Part shown: positions 7,234 to 15,743 of the stretch, in pieces | How the letters are laid out: every line of letters begins with the position of its first letter | How positions within the stretch are numbered: the first letter of the stretch is position 1 | Assembly: GCA_003241815.1 (NCBI GenBank) | Contig: QBLV01000001.1 | Location: forward strand, 1-47,510 | Origin: Hyphomicrobiales bacterium | GTDB lineage: Bacteria; Pseudomonadota; Alphaproteobacteria; Rhizobiales; Beijerinckiaceae | Reading direction: 5' to 3' | Length of the DNA stretch: 47,510 nt | Program-made: the position numbers and the translations under genes | Notes under the pieces: generated by a model | Seen by the model: only the letters and a program-made list of their open reading frames with translations | What the model was told of the DNA's origin: nothing | Databases searched by the model: none

Positions 7234-8294
7234 GCGCGATCGCCTTCGCCATCCCCGGCGACATCGACCTGCCGACCGGCGGCTACGCCTATGATCGCAG
7301 GCTGCTGGCGGAGTGGCGGGATATGGGCATCGAGGCCCGGCATGTCGCCTTGCCGGGCTCTTTTCCGTTTCCGACGGAAGCCGACCTGTCGCAGACCGGC
7401 CGCGCGATCCTGTCTCAGCCCTTCGACGACACACTGCTGATCGACGGGCTGGCTTACGGCGCATTTCCTGAAGGGATTGCGGCGGGGCTCGCCGGTCGCG
7501 TCGTCGCGCTCGTCCATCACCCGCTCGCGCTGGAAACCGGGCTTGACGAGCAGAAGGCGCAACAACTGCTGGCACGCGAAACAGCAGCCCTGCGTTACAC
7601 CCGTGCCGTCGTGACCACGAGCCCGGCGACGAAGCAACTCCTGGTGAGGGATTTCGGCGTCGAGGCAGCGCGCATCACCGTCGCCGTGCCTGGCGTGGAC
7701 CCCGCCCCGCGCGCAAAGGGCGGACCGGCCGATGGTCCGCTGCGGCTCCTTGCCGTCGGCTCGATCGTTCCGCGCAAGGGCTATCATGTGCTGGTCGAGG
7801 CGCTCGCCACCTTGCGCGACAGGAAATGGCATCTGACCATCGTCGGAGCCGACGACCGCGCGCCCCAGACCATGCGCGATCTGACCGACCAGATCGCCGC
7901 AGCCGGGCTCACGGACCGCATCTTGCTTGCGGGAGCGGTGAACGACACGACGCTTGCAGCGGCCTATGACCGCGCCGACCTCTTCGTCATGCCCTCGCTG
8001 TTCGAGGGCTACGGCATGGTGCTGACCGAGGCGCTGGCACGTGGTTTGCCGATCATCTGCACGACCGGAGGCGCCGCAGCCGAAACCGCCCCCGACGCCG
8101 CCGCGCTGAAAGTCGCTCCCGGCGAGGCCGGCGCGCTTGCCAAGGCCCTCGCAAGCCTGATTGATGCGCCTGCGCAACGACGCGAATTGGCCGATGCCGC
8201 CTGGGTGGCAGCGGAGGCCCTGCCGCGCTGGCGCGATACGGCGGCGATCGTCGCCGGAGTTTGTCTGCCCGATGCCGGGCGAAAGGTAGGCTGA
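7230..8294 (+). CDS. Family-4-type glycosyltransferase
   Basis: A 354-residue GT-B glycosyltransferase of the GT4 type, transferring a sugar from a nucleotide donor. The C-terminal donor domain starts around residue 170 with LRLLAVGSIVPRKGYHVLVEAL and contains the E-x7-E motif EGYGMVLTE (Glu259 and Glu267). The N-terminal acceptor domain has IPGDIDLPTGGYAYDRRL and VHHPLALE. No transmembrane segment is seen, so it is probably cytosolic. It starts at a GTG that overlaps the stop of the PTPS-like gene (GTGA), and its own stop overlaps the methyltransferase start (TGATG), so three genes are translationally coupled. This couples sugar transfer to a pterin-type enzyme, as in pterin glycosides of cyanobacteria, although homology to those glycosyltransferases is not claimed. 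Confidence 0.87.
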   Translation: MSAIAFAIPGDIDLPTGGYAYDRRLLAEWRDMGIEARHVALPGSFPFPTEADLSQTGRAILSQPFDDTLLIDGLAYGAFPEGIAAGLAGRVVALVHHPLALETGLDEQKAQQLLARETAALRYTRAVVTTSPATKQLLVRDFGVEAARITVAVPGVDPAPRAKGGPADGPLRLLAVGSIVPRKGYHVLVEALATLRDRKWHLTIVGADDRAPQTMRDLTDQIAAAGLTDRILLAGAVNDTTLAAAYDRADLFVMPSLFEGYGMVLTEALARGLPIICTTGGAAAETAPDAAALKVAPGEAGALAKALASLIDAPAQRRELADAAWVAAEALPRWRDTAAIVAGVCLPDAGRKVG

Positions 8295-9136
8295 TGGGTG
8301 GCTTCTCCCCCGAATGGCTGGCTCTGCGGGAGCCTGCGGATCATGCGTCCCGCAATCCGCAGGTGCTGGCGGCCGTCGGCGCGCATTTCGCGTCCAAAGC
8401 CTCACTCACCGTGGTCGATCTCGGCTGCGGCGCGGGCTCGAACCTGCGCGGCTCCTATGCCGCCCTGCCCATGCGCCAGCACTGGACGCTGGTCGATCTC
8501 GATCCAAACCTGCTCGTGGCCACCCGCGAAAGGCTGGCGGACTGGGCCGACGAGGCTCGCGAGCAGGGCGAGGAGCTGGTGCTGGCCAAGGGCGATCACA
8601 TGATCACCGTCGATACCCGCCAGGCCGACCTGACCAAGGACCTCGAATGGGTGCTCGGCTGGCAGCCCGACCTCGTCACCGCCGCGGCCCTGTTCGACCT
8701 GACCTCGAAGCGCTGGATCGAACGCTTCGTCGCGGCGCTGACGAGCCAGCGGCTGCCGCTCTACACCGTCCTGACCTATGACGGCCGCGAAATCTGGCAG
8801 CCGCCCCACCCGGCAGATGCGCGAGTTCTGGCAGCGTTCAAGAACCACCAGCACGGCGAAAAGGGTTTCGGCCCAGCGGCCGGCCCGGACGCCACGGATG
8901 TGATGGCGGAGGCCTTCCGGAAATCGGGTTTCGCCGTCTCGATCGGCGACAGCGCCTGGCGGATCGGCGAGCAGTATGGCGAGCTGGCACAGACCCTGGC
9001 AAAGGGGATCGCCGATGCCGTGCTGGAAACCGGACAGATCGATGGCGCGACCGTCGCCGATTGGCTCGCGGCGAGAACGCAGTCCGCCGCCTCAGCCCTG
9101 GTCGGCCATCACGACCTCTGGGCGCGGCCGGTCTGA
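8294..9136 (+). CDS. Class I SAM-dependent methyltransferase
   Basis: A 280-residue Rossmann methyltransferase. The SAM-binding motif I is VVDLGCGAGSN (residues 40-50), followed by LVDLDPNLL as the acidic strand-2 motif and a QPDLVTAAALFDL motif IV-like segment. It resembles small-molecule methyltransferases; the acceptor cannot be read from sequence. I use the ATG at 8294, which overlaps the glycosyltransferase stop by one base; a frame extension back to 8261 would lie inside that gene. It is the last gene of the coupled run starting at 5300, converging with the cytochrome b561 gene only 20 bases downstream. It is likely to methylate the product of this cluster. Confidence 0.85.
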   Translation: MGGFSPEWLALREPADHASRNPQVLAAVGAHFASKASLTVVDLGCGAGSNLRGSYAALPMRQHWTLVDLDPNLLVATRERLADWADEAREQGEELVLAKGDHMITVDTRQADLTKDLEWVLGWQPDLVTAAALFDLTSKRWIERFVAALTSQRLPLYTVLTYDGREIWQPPHPADARVLAAFKNHQHGEKGFGPAAGPDATDVMAEAFRKSGFAVSIGDSAWRIGEQYGELAQTLAKGIADAVLETGQIDGATVADWLAARTQSAASALVGHHDLWARPV

Positions 9137-9156
9137 GCGGGAGGCCGCGCGCTCTT

Positions 9157-9735
9157 CTACCTCAAACCCGGCAGCATGCGGCGCAGCACGCCATCCCTAC
9201 GGATGATATGGTGGTAGAGCGCGGCCCCGACATGGGCGCAGGCCAGCAGCGCCATGACGATGGCGAGCTTGCCATGGACCGTCAGGACCGAGTTGGCGAG
9301 ATCTTCGTTCGGGGTTGCGATAGCTGGCAGATCGATCAACCCGAACACTTTGAGCGAGGGATAGAGCGAGATTCCGATCCAGCCCAGCAGCGGCACGACC
9401 AGAAGCAGGCCGTAGAGCGCCCAGTGCAGCAGATGCGAGCCCGCCTTCTGCCACCACAGCAGAGTTGGCTCGTCGGGCGGCGCGCCCCTGATCAGGCGGT
9501 AGGCCAGCCGACCCGCGACGAGCCAGAGCACGAGGAAGCCGAGAACCTTGTGCGAGCTGTAGAGTGCGTCGGTTAGCCCGTCCCAGACGTTCAGCGTATT
9601 GCCGCGATAGGTCATGGCGAGGCCGAGCGGCACCATGAACAAGACGGCGCCCGCCGTCGCCCAGTGCATGTGGCGGGCGGCCGCGCTGTAGACGGGGCGT
9701 GCCTCAACTTTGGTCACGGTGTCATGATGCTGCAT
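9157..9735 (-). CDS. Cytochrome b561 family membrane protein
   Basis: A 192-residue four-helix di-heme b-type cytochrome of the bacterial CybB family, carrying electrons between quinol and other partners in the inner membrane. Four helices carry the expected histidines: RHMHWATAGAVLF, SSHKVLGFLVLWL, HLLHWALYGLLL and TVHGKLAIVMALLACAHVGAAL. I choose the ATG at 9735, which has AGGGGAG about eight bases upstream, over a longer open frame beginning at 9792. It sits on the opposite strand between the methyltransferase and the GTP cyclohydrolase II gene, breaking what otherwise looks like one functional cluster. It may be an unrelated insertion. Confidence 0.9.
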   Translation of the reverse strand: MQHHDTVTKVEARPVYSAAARHMHWATAGAVLFMVPLGLAMTYRGNTLNVWDGLTDALYSSHKVLGFLVLWLVAGRLAYRLIRGAPPDEPTLLWWQKAGSHLLHWALYGLLLVVPLLGWIGISLYPSLKVFGLIDLPAIATPNEDLANSVLTVHGKLAIVMALLACAHVGAALYHHIIRRDGVLRRMLPGLR

Positions 9736-9894
9736 CAACCCTGCTCCCCTGCCATGCGTCTTCCGGCTTGCCGTACCGGTGACCACATTCATCCCGCGTT
9801 CAAGGTCCCGAGCCTATCGAGATCTCAAGCCTATACGGCCTCTTCATAAAATTGGATGGCTGCGCTGAAAGGGCGGGCAGAATCTTTGCGCGAT

Positions 9895-9920
9895 GGAACT
9901 GCCTTCGCCTCCAGCACGTT
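9895..9920 (+). promoter_or_regulatory. Candidate EcfG (general stress sigma factor) promoter upstream of ribA-like gene
   Basis: GGAAC at 9895-9899 and CGTT at 9917-9920 are separated by 17 bases, matching the alphaproteobacterial EcfG pattern GGAAC-N16/17-CGTT. It lies in the 296-base gap between the divergent cytochrome b561 and GTP cyclohydrolase II genes, about 110 bases before the latter. A match of this size could occur about once per window by chance, so the call is modest. I see no FMN-riboswitch-like element in this gap. Confidence 0.4.
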
Positions 9921-10031
9921 TGATGGAAAATGATGCAGCGTTGATCTATATCGACGACGCACCCGTACAAGCATAACCTCCCGCCGGGCCCAGGCCTTCC
10001 TGAGCGCAAGCCCAATCTGACGGACACTTCC

Positions 10032-11159
10032 ATGCCTCAGTCGCGTACGCTGTTCGGACGGCCACTCGAGACGAGCCTCGTCGCGGTTGATCGGGCCATC
10101 GCCGAATTTCGGTCCGGCCGCCCGGTTCTGCTGCGGGCCGGCGAGAAGCTGGCGCTGGTGCTTTCGGCTGAACTGGCGGAAGGCGACCTTGTCGGCCGCC
10201 TCGACGGCCTCGCCGGCGGCAAGGCTCATCTCGCGCTGAGCGCGGCCCGGCTGCGCCGGCTCGGGGCCAAAAGCCGTGCCGAGACGGGTATTCTCGCTAT
10301 GCCTTCGCTCAATCTGGCGCGCGTCGAGATGCTGGCACTCAAGACCGACGGCAAGGTCGATGCCCCCGTCGCGCCGGCCTCCGTCATCGATGACGCCGCC
10401 CTCGAACTGGCCCGTCTCTCGCTCGTGCTGCCGGCAGCCATCGTCGTGCCGGTTACTGCCACAGCCATCGCCGGCGAACCGCTGGTCGAGGTCGAAATCG
10501 ATGCGCTGAACGGCTACCGCGCCGCCCAGGCTGCGACGCTGACCATCGTCGGCCGCGCTCCCGTGCCACTGGAAGGTGCTTCCGAGACCGAATTCGTCGT
10601 CTTCCGCGGCGGCGAGGGTCTGCGCGATCAGGTCGCGATCATCGTCGGCAAGCCCGATCTCAACGAGGCTGTTCCGGTCCGTCTGCATTCGGCCTGCCTG
10701 ACCGGCGACCTGTTCGGCTCGCTGAAATGCGATTGCGGCGACCAGCTCCGCGAGACGGTGCAGTGGATGGCCGAGAATGACGGCGGAATCCTGCTCTATC
10801 TCGACCAGGAAGGCCGCGGCAACGGCATCTCCAACAAGATGCGTGCCTACAAGCTGCAGAGTCAGGGCTGGGACACCTACGACGCCGACGAGGTCCTCGG
10901 CTTCGATCTCGACCAGCGCCATTTCGATTTCGCCGCGACGATGCTGAAGCAGCTCGGCGTGACCAGCATCATCGCGCTGACGAACAACCCGCTGAAGGTC
11001 GGAGCCATTAAGGCCTCAGGCGTCGAGGTCACGGCGACACAGCGCGTGCTCGGCCGGCCGAATGTCCACAATGTCCGTTATCTCGCCTCCAAACGCGATC
11101 GCGCGGGCCATTCCATCGACATGGACGCGCTGATGGCGCGGGCCGCGCCGAAGGATTGA
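10032..11159 (+). CDS. ribA: GTP cyclohydrolase II with degenerate N-terminal DHBP-synthase-like domain
   Basis: Opens GTP to the 2,5-diamino-6-ribosylamino-pyrimidinone phosphate used for riboflavin and other pyrimidine or pterin products. In the C-terminal half (about 186-375) the three zinc cysteines are Cys222, Cys233 and Cys235 in HSACLTGDLFGSLKCDCG, followed by DQEGRGNGISNKMRAY, GWDTYDAD, LDQRHFDFA and LTNNPLK. Two positions differ from classical RibA: Ala for Glu in HSxCLTG and Asp for Arg before QEGRG. The N-terminal 170 residues look like a RibB domain without its acidic catalytic loop, so only GTP cyclohydrolase activity is expected. The start is the ATG at 10032. It could serve ordinary riboflavin synthesis or be the entry enzyme for the adjacent PTPS-like, glycosyltransferase and methyltransferase genes. 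Confidence 0.88.
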   Translation: MPQSRTLFGRPLETSLVAVDRAIAEFRSGRPVLLRAGEKLALVLSAELAEGDLVGRLDGLAGGKAHLALSAARLRRLGAKSRAETGILAMPSLNLARVEMLALKTDGKVDAPVAPASVIDDAALELARLSLVLPAAIVVPVTATAIAGEPLVEVEIDALNGYRAAQAATLTIVGRAPVPLEGASETEFVVFRGGEGLRDQVAIIVGKPDLNEAVPVRLHSACLTGDLFGSLKCDCGDQLRETVQWMAENDGGILLYLDQEGRGNGISNKMRAYKLQSQGWDTYDADEVLGFDLDQRHFDFAATMLKQLGVTSIIALTNNPLKVGAIKASGVEVTATQRVLGRPNVHNVRYLASKRDRAGHSIDMDALMARAAPKD

Positions 11160-11229
11160 ACGGATTGGCCCGTCCCCTGGCTGACCAGGAGGGCTTGATC
11201 ATCATGATGACTTCGGGCACCGCAGCCTG

Positions 11230-13650
11230 ATGTCGAACGCCACTGGCCCCGGATCTGGATTGCCGCCGACGCGCTGGCCCCTCGCCAGCGTCGTCTGCAT
11301 CGTCACCCTGGCCTGGCTCACTCTGTCCTGGCCCTGGCTGTCGGGAATCGTGACCATCCCTTGGGACGCCAAGGCGCATTTTCAGCCGCAACTCCAGTTC
11401 CTGGCACAGGCCTGGCACAGCGGCCACTCTGCGTTCTGGACGCCTTATGTCTTCGCCGGTTCGCCGCAGATCGCCGATCCGCAATCCCTGATCTTCTCCC
11501 CACCCTTTGCGCTGATCGCGGCGCTCGAGCCGGCGCCCGGTTTCAGGCTGGGCGACTTCGCGAGGCTGGGCACGCTCCTGGCGGGCGCGCTCGCCTTCAT
11601 CGTGCTGTTCCGCGACCGCGACTGGCACCCGGCCGGCGCCGTCGTCGCGGCATTGGCCTTCGCCTTCGGCGCGGCCGCCGCCTGGCGCATCCAGCATGTC
11701 GGTCAGGTACTGAGCCTCGGCTATTTCGCGATCACCCTTTGTCTTGTTTCACGGGCATTGGAACGCGGTTCGATCGCGTATGGCTTTGCAGCAGGCCTCG
11801 TGGCGGGTTTCATGGTGCTCGGCCGCGACCAGGTCGCGCTGCTCGGCGTGTATGTCCTGGCGGGACTGGTCATCGCGGCGATTGCGATGGCGCGCCAGCC
11901 CTTGCAGGCGCTACGCGCGAGCCTCCTTCCCCTGCTCGCAGGTGGACTGGGCGCCATCCTCGTCGCGACGGTGCCGATCCTGCTGACGGCCTTGCTGGCG
12001 GAAGAGTCCAATCGCCCGGTGATCGACCTGATCGGCGCCGGCAAGGGCTCGCTGCACCCGGCCGCCCTGCTGACCGGCCTGTTCGCCAATCTTTACGGCG
12101 CGGCCGGCCCGCTGGAGAATTTCTGGGGCGCGCCGAGCCCGGCCTTCGAGGCGCGCTTCGGACCCCAGGACCTCTACCTCGCCCGCAATATGAGCCAGCT
12201 CTATCTCGGCCTGATCCCGATGGGGCTGGTGCTGACCATCGGCATTGTGCGCGGCGCGCTGCTGCAGCGCGAGATCGTCGCATTGAGCCTCGCGGCGCTG
12301 ATCGTGTTGATCTTCGCGCTCGGTCGCTTCACGCCGGGCTTCCAGCTGTTGTTCGAGCTGCCCGGCGTCTCCTTCTATCGCCGTCCGGCCGATGCGCTTT
12401 TCATCCTGGGCGCGCTGCTGGCGTTGCTGGGCGGCTACCTCACCCATCTCGTCATGACCGACACCGCCCCCCGCGCGCGGCCCTGGCAGCGCGCCGTCGA
12501 GATCGCGATATTCGTCGGCGCGCTGGGTCTCGCGCTCTGGCTCGCCTGGACGGTGGGGCGCCTGTCGGTCGCCGTCGTACCGCTGGTCACCGCGCTGCTC
12601 TGCGGCGTTTTGTGCATCGGTGCGCTGGTCGCCGCGCGCGGCTTTGCCCTGCGTGGCGCAAGGCTTGCCGCCGCGATCGTGCTCGCCGTCACGCTGACGG
12701 TGGATCTCTCGGTCAACAACGGGCCCAGCGAATCCACCGCTTTGCCCTCGCAGGATTACGACGTGTTGCGGGCCGACAGCGGCAACGAAACCATCGCCCT
12801 GCTCAAGCGCGAGACCGCCCGCACGGCAGGCCCCGACCGGCGCGACCGCATCGAACTCGCCGGCATTGGCTTCCACTGGCCCAATGCCAGCCTCGTCCAT
12901 CAGCTCGACAACACGCTGGGCTACAATCCGCTCAGGCTCGGCCTTTACAGCAAGGCGACCGGGGCGGGCGACCATGTCGCTTTGCCCGATCAGCGGACCT
13001 TCGCGGCCCTGATGCCGAGCTATCGCTCGCTGCTCGCCGACATGCTGGGCCTGCGCTTCATCGCCACCGGCGTGCCCGTCGAACAGATCGACAAGACCCT
13101 CAAGCCCGGCGACCTCCTCCCGATCGCGCGCACTGCGGACGCCTATGTCTACGAGAACCCGCGCGCCCTGCCGCGCGTGCTGCTGGTGACGAAGGCCGAG
13201 ACTGCCGATTTCGACGCGATCCTGGCGACCGGCCAGTGGCCGCAAGGCTTCGACCCGCGCCAGAGCGTGCTGCTCGACCGCGCTGTGGCGCCCCTGCCGC
13301 TGGGCCCGATCGCGACCGGCCGGCCCGCGAGTGGCCTGACCGCGCCGGGCACGAGCCCGCAAGGAACAGTGCGCATCGCCGACTACGGCACCACCGAGGT
13401 CACCCTGAAAGTCGACGCGCCGCAAGGCGGCTATGTCGTCCTCAACGACGTCTGGCACCATTGGTGGCAGGTCGAGATCGACGGCACGCCTGTGGAGATA
13501 TTGCGCGCCAACGTTCTGTTCCGCGCCGTTGCCGTGCCCCCCGGGCGCTCGACGGTTCGGTTCGTGTTCCAGCCGTTCCGGGGGCTGTTTCAAGATATCG
13601 GGACGCGCCTGCGGGCAGGGCGAAATCCTACCAGCCGCGTTGCGCCTTGA
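11230..13650 (+). CDS. YfhO-like polytopic membrane protein
   Basis: An 806-residue membrane protein with about a dozen hydrophobic helices in the first 480 residues and a C-terminal extracytoplasmic domain. The architecture and the end of the protein fit the YfhO/GT-C group: a YVVLNDVWHHWWQVEIDG segment followed by ANVLFRAVAVPPG and VRFVFQP is typical of these proteins. An early acidic-aromatic motif, PWDAKAHFQPQLQFL, lies in the first extracytoplasmic loop, where GT-C enzymes keep catalytic residues. YfhO members are linked to glycosylation of cell-wall polymers or to lipid-linked sugar transfer, but the substrate here is unknown. A very long second frame on the same strand (11361-13679) is a codon-bias shadow. 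The 3' end overlaps the small secreted protein gene on the other strand by 23 bases. Confidence 0.78.
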   Translation: MSNATGPGSGLPPTRWPLASVVCIVTLAWLTLSWPWLSGIVTIPWDAKAHFQPQLQFLAQAWHSGHSAFWTPYVFAGSPQIADPQSLIFSPPFALIAALEPAPGFRLGDFARLGTLLAGALAFIVLFRDRDWHPAGAVVAALAFAFGAAAAWRIQHVGQVLSLGYFAITLCLVSRALERGSIAYGFAAGLVAGFMVLGRDQVALLGVYVLAGLVIAAIAMARQPLQALRASLLPLLAGGLGAILVATVPILLTALLAEESNRPVIDLIGAGKGSLHPAALLTGLFANLYGAAGPLENFWGAPSPAFEARFGPQDLYLARNMSQLYLGLIPMGLVLTIGIVRGALLQREIVALSLAALIVLIFALGRFTPGFQLLFELPGVSFYRRPADALFILGALLALLGGYLTHLVMTDTAPRARPWQRAVEIAIFVGALGLALWLAWTVGRLSVAVVPLVTALLCGVLCIGALVAARGFALRGARLAAAIVLAVTLTVDLSVNNGPSESTALPSQDYDVLRADSGNETIALLKRETARTAGPDRRDRIELAGIGFHWPNASLVHQLDNTLGYNPLRLGLYSKATGAGDHVALPDQRTFAALMPSYRSLLADMLGLRFIATGVPVEQIDKTLKPGDLLPIARTADAYVYENPRALPRVLLVTKAETADFDAILATGQWPQGFDPRQSVLLDRAVAPLPLGPIATGRPASGLTAPGTSPQGTVRIADYGTTEVTLKVDAPQGGYVVLNDVWHHWWQVEIDGTPVEILRANVLFRAVAVPPGRSTVRFVFQPFRGLFQDIGTRLRAGRNPTSRVAP

Positions 13651-13972
13651 TCATCGCTTTCTGGGCGTCCTTCTGCTGACGCCAGGCGTCCTTCTGCATG
13701 TCGAGCTGCATCCGGTTATAGTCCCGGATCCGATCCTTCCGCGACGTGGCATTGCGATAAGCGTCCCAGTCGTAATGATCGTCATGGACATAATCGTCCT
13801 CGCCTAAACTCCTGAACAGGTCGCGCAGGATGGACCGGACGGGAACGACAGGCGCTGTTGCGGCAGGGTCGACGCGGCTCACCGCTGGCGCAACCGGCTT
13901 CGCCTGCGCGGCAAGGGGAGCGCCTGCTAAAGCAGCGATGGATATGGCAAAAATACCTTGGATGATCGTCAT
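13628..13972 (-). CDS. Small secreted protein, charged C-terminal half
   Basis: A 114-residue product starting with a signal peptide: MTIIQGIFAISIAALAGAP, then a likely cleavage near AAQAKP. The mature part begins with an Ala/Pro/Val-rich linker and ends in a highly charged, probably helical segment containing DDYVHDDHYDWD and repeated Asp-Arg-Lys-Gln residues. I do not recognise the family. I use the ATG at 13972, preceded by GGAGC at a suitable distance; an ATG at 14008 would overlap the serine hydrolase stop. It follows that gene by 32 bases on the same strand and may be co-transcribed. Its end overlaps the end of the YfhO-like gene. Confidence 0.62.
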   Translation of the reverse strand: MTIIQGIFAISIAALAGAPLAAQAKPVAPAVSRVDPAATAPVVPVRSILRDLFRSLGEDDYVHDDHYDWDAYRNATSRKDRIRDYNRMQLDMQKDAWRQQKDAQKAMIKAQRGW

Positions 13973-14004
13973 CGGGCCCGCTCCACTGACAAATGCAGAC
14001 TTCG

Positions 14005-15588
14005 TCACTCCGCTTGTCTGGCGAAGCTATGTGGCAATTCCGGATCGAGAAAGCGGAACCCAACGACGCGGTTTCCTATATTGCGCTCGAACTGGATGGT
14101 CCCGATCGGCGCGTTTCCGGTCATGGCGACGATCGGCACGAAGGCTCGCGTCTGGGCGAGCCGCACCTGGAACCGGTTGGGGTCGGCCTTCCCCGCCTCG
14201 AGCAGCAACAGAGCATCGGTCTTTTCGAGCAGCACCTGCAGCCGACCGTCTTTCACTGAAACGGTCGCGCTACCGAGAAGCGGCGAGGCATAACTGCCGG
14301 CGAGCGCATTGTCATCGACGGGCAGCGGGCCAGGAACGAAGGCCTTGAGTTCCGCCTGCTCGCGTTCGCGCTGCGTCGCGGCAACCGCAGCACCGATCGC
14401 GACATTATCGACCAACGGATTGCCCAGGACGCGATCGTAGAACCATTGCGCGACCGCATCGGCCATCCCGGAGCTGCCGATATTGGTCAAGATGACCAAC
14501 CCGACCCCGGCATCCGGCAAGAAGCCCACATGGGCGCCGAAACCCATCGTCCCGCCATTGTGCCAGATAACCCGCCCGCGGGGCGTCGCCATGATGACCC
14601 AGCCGAGCGCATAGCTCAGCCGCTCCGACATCGCCACCCGCGGCGTCCAGGTCACGTCGAGATTGGCCTCGGATATCAGGACCTTATCGCCGAAATGCCC
14701 CCGACCGAGCTGCAGACGCAGCCATTTCGACAGGTCGGGGACGTTGGAGTTCAGCGCCCCGGCCGGGCCCATGGCATAAGGGAACGCGGCATGGAAGGGA
14801 ATCGGCACGGGGCTCTCGTCCAGTCGATGACCGGAAGCGTGGTTCTCCGCCTTCTCGATCCCCTCCGGCGTTGCCGACGTCGCGGCCATGCCGAGCGGAT
14901 CGAGCAGCATGCGCTTCAGCGACGCGAACCAGCTCTTGTCGCCATTGACCGAAGCGACGATCTCTCCCCCGGCGATATGGGGAATATTGAGATAGCGGAA
15001 ATCGGAACGAAAGATGCCGACCTGCGGTGCGACGCGCAGCGAGCGGATCATCGTCTCCGTGTCGAAACCGAGGAAGGTCAATCCGTCGTTGACGTAAGGG
15101 GTCAGGCCGCTGCGCTGGGCGGCGAGATCAAGGATCCGGAAATCGCGGCTGACCCAGGGATCGGCCAGTTGAAAAACCGGCAGGTGATCGACCACCGGGT
15201 CGCTCCATTTCAGAGTGCCGGCATCGACAGCCTGGGCGAGCGTAGTCGCGAAGAAAGCCTTTGTCGTCGATCCGATCTGGAAGATTGTGTCAGCAGAGAC
15301 GGGCGCGGCATCCCCGGCCCGGCGCTGTCCGAAGCCCTTCGCATAGATCAGCTTGTCGTCGAAGACGATCCCGAGAGCGACGCCCGGGACCGAGAACGCC
15401 TTCATTCCGGCCTCGACCTGTTTTTCCAGCTCGGGCAGGAGTTTCTCGATGGCGGCGGCATCGAGGCCGGCCGCCCCTGCGGGCGCGACAGCCAATCCAG
15501 GACCAAACAGCAACGTTGCGACAATGCAGGCAAGGCGCCGCACCGCGAAACCAACGCGCGAACGCGCTGGTATGTCAGCGTCAGACAT
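14005..15588 (-). CDS. Secreted serine hydrolase, class C beta-lactamase-like
   Basis: A 527-residue exported hydrolase of the beta-lactamase/penicillin-binding-protein fold (PF00144 type). After a signal region ending near AGAAG (residues 37-41), the catalytic triad motifs are all visible: SxxK as Ser107-Thr-Thr-Lys110, YxN as Tyr199-Leu-Asn201, and HNG at 343-345 in place of KTG. The HNG variant is common in esterase and peptidase members rather than true AmpC. A C-terminal beta-rich domain of about 150 residues follows. The ATG at 15588 has a GGGGGGA ribosome-binding site; a longer frame to 15633 is less likely. Substrates may be peptides or esters in the periplasm. Antibiotic resistance should not be assumed. 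Confidence 0.87.
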   Translation of the reverse strand: MSDADIPARSRVGFAVRRLACIVATLLFGPGLAVAPAGAAGLDAAAIEKLLPELEKQVEAGMKAFSVPGVALGIVFDDKLIYAKGFGQRRAGDAAPVSADTIFQIGSTTKAFFATTLAQAVDAGTLKWSDPVVDHLPVFQLADPWVSRDFRILDLAAQRSGLTPYVNDGLTFLGFDTETMIRSLRVAPQVGIFRSDFRYLNIPHIAGGEIVASVNGDKSWFASLKRMLLDPLGMAATSATPEGIEKAENHASGHRLDESPVPIPFHAAFPYAMGPAGALNSNVPDLSKWLRLQLGRGHFGDKVLISEANLDVTWTPRVAMSERLSYALGWVIMATPRGRVIWHNGGTMGFGAHVGFLPDAGVGLVILTNIGSSGMADAVAQWFYDRVLGNPLVDNVAIGAAVAATQREREQAELKAFVPGPLPVDDNALAGSYASPLLGSATVSVKDGRLQVLLEKTDALLLLEAGKADPNRFQVRLAQTRAFVPIVAMTGNAPIGTIQFERNIGNRVVGFRFLDPELPHSFARQAE

Positions 15589-15743
15589 GGATTCCCCCCA
15601 TGCGGCAGCGGCATACACCGTCCGACGTGTCATTTTGAAAAGGGAATATGAGGATAGGCTCTACCGGTCCGCAGCAATTTTAGTTTTGCGTTCTTCGGTA
15701 CCTGTCACGGTCGCTTCGACAGCGATGTCCTGTGGGACGCTCC

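Noticed and set aside
7035-8405. 456-codon minus-strand frame across the glycosyltransferase
   Set aside because: Antisense to the PTPS-like, glycosyltransferase and methyltransferase genes, whose stop-start overlaps and motifs are convincing.
9736-10031. FMN riboswitch upstream of the GTP cyclohydrolase II gene
   Set aside because: The conserved RFN blocks (AGGGTGAAATTCCC-like and the CGACCGGCGG-like region) are not present in this gap.
11911-13593. 560-codon minus-strand frame
   Set aside because: Antisense shadow of the YfhO-like gene, rich in Arg, Gln and Gly and without recognisable motifs.
11361-13679. 772-codon plus-strand frame overlapping the YfhO-like gene
   Set aside because: The sequence is Arg/Ala/Pro-rich without domains, as expected of a +1 frame in high-GC DNA. 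The other frame gives regular membrane helices and the YfhO-type C-terminus.
14005-15588. Class C beta-lactamase resistance gene
   Set aside because: The third motif is HNG rather than KTG and a large extra C-terminal domain is present, which fits esterase or peptidase relatives better.
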